Source of the DNA: an uncultured Dyadobacter sp.
GTDB taxonomy: Bacteria > Bacteroidota > Bacteroidia > Cytophagales > Spirosomataceae
Length of the DNA stretch: 9,351 bases
Direction: 5' to 3'
Assembly: GCA_946481035.1 (NCBI GenBank)
Contig: CAMLNK010000088.1
Span: 1 to 9,351, forward strand
The notes below the pieces were generated by a model, which was given only the letters and a program-made list of their open reading frames with translations, did not search any database and was not told where the DNA came from. The translations under genes were made by a program, and so were the position numbers. Shown piece after piece: positions 6,249-9,351 of the stretch (position 1 is its first letter; every line of letters starts with the position of its first letter).

Positions 6249-7433
6249 TCATTTACCAATTTCAAGGATTGTCCCGGCGATATGCCTCGTGCCATTATCG
6301 ATGTTGAAATAATAGGTTACCAGTACTTGCTTGTCATTCAGCTGCACAGCCCATGGATAGCCGATATCGTACCCGCCGCCGTCTTCGCGCAGCACGATTT
6401 CTTTGGCCGTCGCGAAATCGGTGCATTCGGCGTTGAGAATGCGGGCGCGGATACCGAAAGGCTTGTGCCGATAGCCGTACACGAGCAGCACGCGCTTGTC
6501 GGGCAGGCGCATGGCTTGCAGCGGATGCCCCTGAAAACCCATTTTCTCCCATTTACCAAAACGCTTGCCACCGTCCGTCGACCGTGCAATGCACGCCTGG
6601 TCGTCCAGCTCTGCCGAACGCAGGAACGCCACCAGGTCGCCCTTCGGCGTCTCGTAAATGGAAGTTTCGTTAAATGAAGCCTTCTCGTCCTCCGCTACTA
6701 CGCAGGAATACTTCCAGGTAAGGCCTTTGTCTTCGGAAATAAGCAGGTGATTGGTGGTCTTCTTCGGCTTATTCGACTCACTCGCAGCCGATACCCAGAA
6801 AATACGCCCGTCCCTGCCCTCGTACATCGCGCCGCGGTTGTAGGCGGGAACCGGTTTGCCATACACATCCAGGTTAATTTCCGGCTGAATATGAGGCGGA
6901 TAAATCGGTCCCTTCCAGGTTTTACCGCCGTCGGTCGAACGGACGATGTAGCCGCCCAGAAATACGGCCTCGCCGGTCATGAAATAGGGTTGTTTCAGCT
7001 TTTCCATGCCGTCGGGACGCAGGAAAGCCCACCCGTAGCTCGCGCACAGCAGCGTACCGTCGCGGAGTCGGAGCATGCACGGGTCCTGCGAACCGCCGAG
7101 CGAATGGGCGTACAGCAGGTCAGGCTCCTTCGTCCAGGTAATGCCGTCTTTGGACTTCACAGTAACCAGATAACTGTTCGGATCGACGTGGCTGCTTGCT
7201 TTCTCGCCAAAACCTCTGCGCTCGGGTGCCCGCCGGAATGCGACGAGGATTTCACCGTCTTTTTTCTTCACCACTGAGGGAAATGTGGCGTAAAACTGCT
7301 TGTCCTGGTAAATGACGATATCGCGCACCTTGCGCACGCCGGGAACGCTGTCGCCTGGCATGGCGGTCGCCGCACTGAGCGCATTGGAAACGCAAACGAA
7401 TGCAACTAACAAGCTCTTCTGCAAAATATTCAT
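6249..7433 (-). CDS. Exported sialidase-fold (BNR/Asp-box) beta-propeller protein
   Basis: A 394-residue protein with a signal peptide (residues 1-24, likely cut after ATA-24). The mature part is a six-bladed-propeller type sequence with Asp-boxes SxDxGxxW at S166-W173 (STDGGKTW) and S233-W240 (SEDKGLTW), and weaker ones at 94-100 and 285-292. It would be annotated as a sialidase/exo-alpha-sialidase-like glycosidase. The canonical N-terminal FRIP is not present: the aligned segment reads ATFP (49-52), so the first Arg of the GH33 triad is Thr. Candidate active-site residues are R67/R68 (FRRAP), D117 (SQDP), E256 (FNETS), R322 and R329. It sits 36 bases after the acyltransferase and 16 before SDR2. 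The fold is well supported. True sialidase activity is doubtful, and another glycosidase or lyase, or a binding role, is possible. Confidence 0.85.
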   Translation of the reverse strand: MNILQKSLLVAFVCVSNALSAATAMPGDSVPGVRKVRDIVIYQDKQFYATFPSVVKKKDGEILVAFRRAPERRGFGEKASSHVDPNSYLVTVKSKDGITWTKEPDLLYAHSLGGSQDPCMLRLRDGTLLCASYGWAFLRPDGMEKLKQPYFMTGEAVFLGGYIVRSTDGGKTWKGPIYPPHIQPEINLDVYGKPVPAYNRGAMYEGRDGRIFWVSAASESNKPKKTTNHLLISEDKGLTWKYSCVVAEDEKASFNETSIYETPKGDLVAFLRSAELDDQACIARSTDGGKRFGKWEKMGFQGHPLQAMRLPDKRVLLVYGYRHKPFGIRARILNAECTDFATAKEIVLREDGGGYDIGYPWAVQLNDKQVLVTYYFNIDNGTRHIAGTILEIGK

Positions 7434-7469
7434 ATTTATAATTTATTGTAAATCAAATGATTAACATTA

Positions 7470-8150
7470 TCACAATTTACCCGGATATGCCTCTGCCTGC
7501 CAGGATGCGTCGCTGGGCCGGTTATCCCACAGATCGAGTCCTTCAAAAATCTGTTTCGGATCATTGCGGTCCCCGAATTTCTCGGGAAGCGGACGAAACT
7601 GCGCAGGCACGCCATAAGCCAGCGAATTGGCAGGAACATCCTGCATTACCACCGCACCCGCGCCCACAAACACATTATCGCCGATCGTGACGCCCGGCCC
7701 GATGGTGACGCCCCCGCCGATCGCAACGTGGTTCCCGATGGTCGCGCCCGCCACGCCCGCCTCGCGCATAGGCAGCATCGCGTTCAGAAAATTCACGCCC
7801 GGCCCGATAAACACCATACTTCCGATCACAGTACGGCTCGGAATATACACATGGGCCATGATCTTAACGCCTTTCCCGATTTTGATCCTCCCTTCGAGCG
7901 TCGTGCCATGCAGGATCACCACACGGTCACCGATCTCGCATTCCGCGCGTATGAGCACATTATGCCCGCAGGTGAAGCGGTCGCCGATAACGGTATCCGC
8001 ATAGACGATCGTACCGCTGTGGATACGGGCACCCTTCCCGATCACCAGCGGCTCGCGCCAGCCCGGGTACCGGTATCCCAGCATTACATTCGGTTCTATT
8101 TCGGCGCCGGCGCCTGTCCGGCAATTTCTCATTTCCTCTGCGTTTTGCAT
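7470..8150 (-). CDS. Hexapeptide-repeat (left-handed beta-helix) acyltransferase
   Basis: A 226-residue cytosolic protein of the acyl/acetyltransferase superfamily that uses acyl-CoA and acts as a trimer. Hexapeptide turns (I/V-G-x4) run from about residue 36 (VIGKGARIHSG) to 168 (FVGAGAVV). A loop without repeats at 118-135 (GVNFLNAMLPMREAG) is typical of N-acetyltransferases acting on amino sugars. H63 (CGHN), H81 (LHGTT) and H100 (MAHVYIP) are candidate catalytic bases. The helix ends with DVPANSLAYGVPAQ, the usual capping motif, followed by a tail of about 40 residues. The start is ATG 8148-8150; a second in-frame ATG at codon 7 is also possible. A role in acylating a (nucleotide) amino sugar is inferred from the family. 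Serine or other acceptors cannot be excluded. Confidence 0.9.
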   Translation of the reverse strand: MQNAEEMRNCRTGAGAEIEPNVMLGYRYPGWREPLVIGKGARIHSGTIVYADTVIGDRFTCGHNVLIRAECEIGDRVVILHGTTLEGRIKIGKGVKIMAHVYIPSRTVIGSMVFIGPGVNFLNAMLPMREAGVAGATIGNHVAIGGGVTIGPGVTIGDNVFVGAGAVVMQDVPANSLAYGVPAQFRPLPEKFGDRNDPKQIFEGLDLWDNRPSDASWQAEAYPGKL

Positions 8151-8168
8151 TTCGGTACCGTTTGGGCA

Positions 8169-8245
8169 CCCCGGGTTGAAACCCGGGGTTAAGGAATAGG
8201 CGCTCCTAAGGAGCTAAATCTATTACCGTCGGTTTTAACCGACGG
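8169..8245. repeat. REP-like intergenic element with three hairpins
   Basis: There are three perfect inverted repeats in 77 bases. Hairpin 1 is CCCCGGGTTGAAACCCGGGG (8169-8188), hairpin 2 is GCTCCTAAGGAGC (8202-8214), and hairpin 3 is CCGTCGGTTTTAACCGACGG (8226-8245). They are spaced by 13 and 11 bases. The two outer hairpins have the same 20-base length and the same GGTTnnAACC centre, so the element is roughly symmetric around the middle hairpin. No T-run follows in the direction of transcription, so it is not a classical terminator. It occupies most of the 109-base gap between the ceramidase-like gene and the acyltransferase gene. It resembles the REP/BIME class of dispersed repeats. A role as RNA stabiliser or attenuator is possible. 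Confidence 0.75.
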
Positions 8246-8259
8246 GTGGCGGGCCGGGC

Positions 8260-9351
8260 CTAGCGGGCAAACTCGGCCAGTTTAGTAACAGCCACTACCG
8301 CACAGGCGTCGCCGCCGGGAGCTTTGTAGGGCGGCACATTACCGCGGTAGCGAAAGTAGCCGGCCTGGTATTCACGGTCGTCGCAGGCCGTTGCGTCGGG
8401 GATGTAGCCATAGGCGCCATCCGTATAGCCGCCGGTGAGCACGCAAGGCAATGCCGCCTCCTGCTTGATTTTCAGACCTGTTTTTACGAAAGGCTCGTAC
8501 GGCAGCCCCACAAAGCCGACGTCACCGAAACGGGCCACAACAATGCTGATCGGCAACTCGGTCGGCACATTTTTCAGGTTGTTGGTTTTATGCTGGTCCA
8601 GCGCCCACACATACCACGGCCGTACCGACTGCACCAGCCTCGCACGATACGGCGGCGTCAGCGCTTTTGGGAAGTTCATACCCACGCATTCATACGTGTT
8701 TTCATCGCCGGAATCGCCTCTTTGGATAAAAGCATCGATCGAATCCAGGTCCTTTTGCAAGCTAGGCTGGCTTGGAAGCGGCGCCAGCGGCACGCCGACA
8801 ACCTCCCGGCTCCATTCCAGCCCCGTTCGTTTGGATTTGCGCAGCGATTTCGCCGCGATCACAAACGTTTCTCCAAGCTGCTCTCCCAGTAGCCGTGCCT
8901 GTTCGATGGTGCCCGTAAGCATGTGTTTCGCATTAATATCGCCTCCGCAGCCTTGCACAAATGCCACAGGGGCCCCACCCAGGTATTGCGACAATCGCTC
9001 GGAAGCCACCTGCGGGAACTGCCCGTAGCTCATCATTTTTTCGGGGTTGTAGGCAGCTACCGGATGCCCGGTGAAAAACGAGAATGCAGCGACGGCTTTG
9101 TCCGCGCGGCTTTTAAACACCACCACCATCGCTTCCGGGTCGATCAGTCCGCGGTAGCCTTCGCCAACCAGCAGCCGGTCTTCCTCGCGCATGAAATAGG
9201 TCTTTCCATTAAGCCTGCGGCCCCGGCGGTTGTAGGTAATGCGGTTTTCTTCGGCCACGCCCCATTCTACCGTCACCGGTTCAAGGGTTTTGGCGAGCTG
9301 CGCCGCTGCTTTGCGAAGTTTTTTCATAAAATCCTGGCCCAGCTCCCAATT
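8260..9351 (-). CDS. Neutral-ceramidase-fold protein, N-terminus beyond window
   Basis: The frame is open to the right edge (363 visible residues), so this is the C-terminal part of a longer protein. The Met codon at 9325-9327 is internal to a continuing frame (NWELGQDF precedes it) and is not the start. It matches the neutral/alkaline non-lysosomal ceramidase superfamily: SFFTGHPVAAY (visible H96, a probable zinc His), AFVQGCGGDIN (130-140), GLPYEPF (E286, probable zinc ligand) and GAYGYIPDA (Y316, probable zinc Tyr). In true ceramidases the AFAQxNxGxxS segment carries the nucleophilic Ser; here it reads Asn140. Genuine ceramidase activity is therefore unlikely, and the substrate is unknown. 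Many such proteins are exported, but the N-terminus is not visible. It is the upstream neighbour of cluster B, separated from it by the REP-like element. Confidence 0.85.
   Translation of the reverse strand, partial: NWELGQDFMKKLRKAAAQLAKTLEPVTVEWGVAEENRITYNRRGRRLNGKTYFMREEDRLLVGEGYRGLIDPEAMVVVFKSRADKAVAAFSFFTGHPVAAYNPEKMMSYGQFPQVASERLSQYLGGAPVAFVQGCGGDINAKHMLTGTIEQARLLGEQLGETFVIAAKSLRKSKRTGLEWSREVVGVPLAPLPSQPSLQKDLDSIDAFIQRGDSGDENTYECVGMNFPKALTPPYRARLVQSVRPWYVWALDQHKTNNLKNVPTELPISIVVARFGDVGFVGLPYEPFVKTGLKIKQEAALPCVLTGGYTDGAYGYIPDATACDDREYQAGYFRYRGNVPPYKAPGGDACAVVAVTKLAEFAR

Noticed and set aside
5489..6307. Plus-strand open frame (272 codons) opposite SDR2
   Set aside because: It is a shadow of SDR2, whose catalytic motifs are intact; its product resembles no family.
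7434..7469. Separate promoter for the sialidase-like gene in its 36-base leader
   Set aside because: The leader is A/T-rich, but no TAnnTTTG box with a -33 partner fits in the available space.
8169..8245. Rho-independent terminator after the ceramidase-like gene
   Set aside because: The hairpins are strong, but none is followed by a T-run on the minus strand, and there are three of them in a symmetric array, which fits a REP-like element better.
9325..9327. ATG as the start of the ceramidase-like gene
   Set aside because: The frame continues without a stop to the window edge, and the visible part lacks the N-terminal portion of the family, so this Met is internal.

Overview
The window looks like chromosomal DNA of a Bacteroidota bacterium, most likely a Cytophagales/Spirosomaceae member of the Dyadobacter type. 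This is inferred from moderately GC-rich genes with A/T-rich leaders lacking Shine-Dalgarno sequences, one good match to the Bacteroidota -7 promoter box (TAnnTTTG), a Uma2-family gene, and the kind of secreted carbohydrate-active proteins present. Genus was not tested. No rRNA, tRNA, CRISPR array, transposase or phage gene was seen. No gene-free stretch exceeds 300 bases.

Layout, reading the minus strand from the right edge. Cluster B (9351 to 4514) encodes a neutral-ceramidase-fold protein cut by the window edge, a left-handed beta-helix (hexapeptide) acyltransferase, an exported sialidase-fold beta-propeller, a short-chain dehydrogenase (SDR2), and an exported HEAT-repeat-like protein. Gaps from the acyltransferase onward are 36, 16 and 3 bases, so those four genes look like one transcript. 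A three-hairpin REP-like element separates the ceramidase-like gene from the acyltransferase. Cluster B ends tail-to-tail against the only plus-strand gene, a Uma2-family predicted nuclease (3909-4517), and the two stop codons share one CTAG.

Cluster A (3740 to the left edge, minus strand) starts from a 168-base divergent region holding a promoter candidate. It encodes an HpcH/HpaI aldolase, an aldo/keto reductase overlapping it by ATGA, a Gfo/Idh/MocA oxidoreductase, and a second SDR (SDR1) that lacks only its last residues. The two wider gaps in this cluster (1837-1968 and 777-921) are filled with 7-base tandem repeats in opposed orientation around a shared core. This is the most unexpected structure in the window.

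The gene content suggests processing of an unusual sugar or sugar acid. Cluster A has a C-C lyase for 2-keto acids plus three NAD(P)-dependent oxidoreductases. Cluster B has two exported hydrolase-fold proteins plus a cytosolic acyltransferase and dehydrogenase. SDR1 and SDR2 share unusual features, which links the clusters. The direction (synthesis or breakdown) and the substrate cannot be read from the sequence. Three enzymes carry changes at positions expected to be catalytic: SDR1 Lys to Asn, the sialidase-like protein without the FRIP Arg, and the ceramidase-like protein without the nucleophilic Ser.
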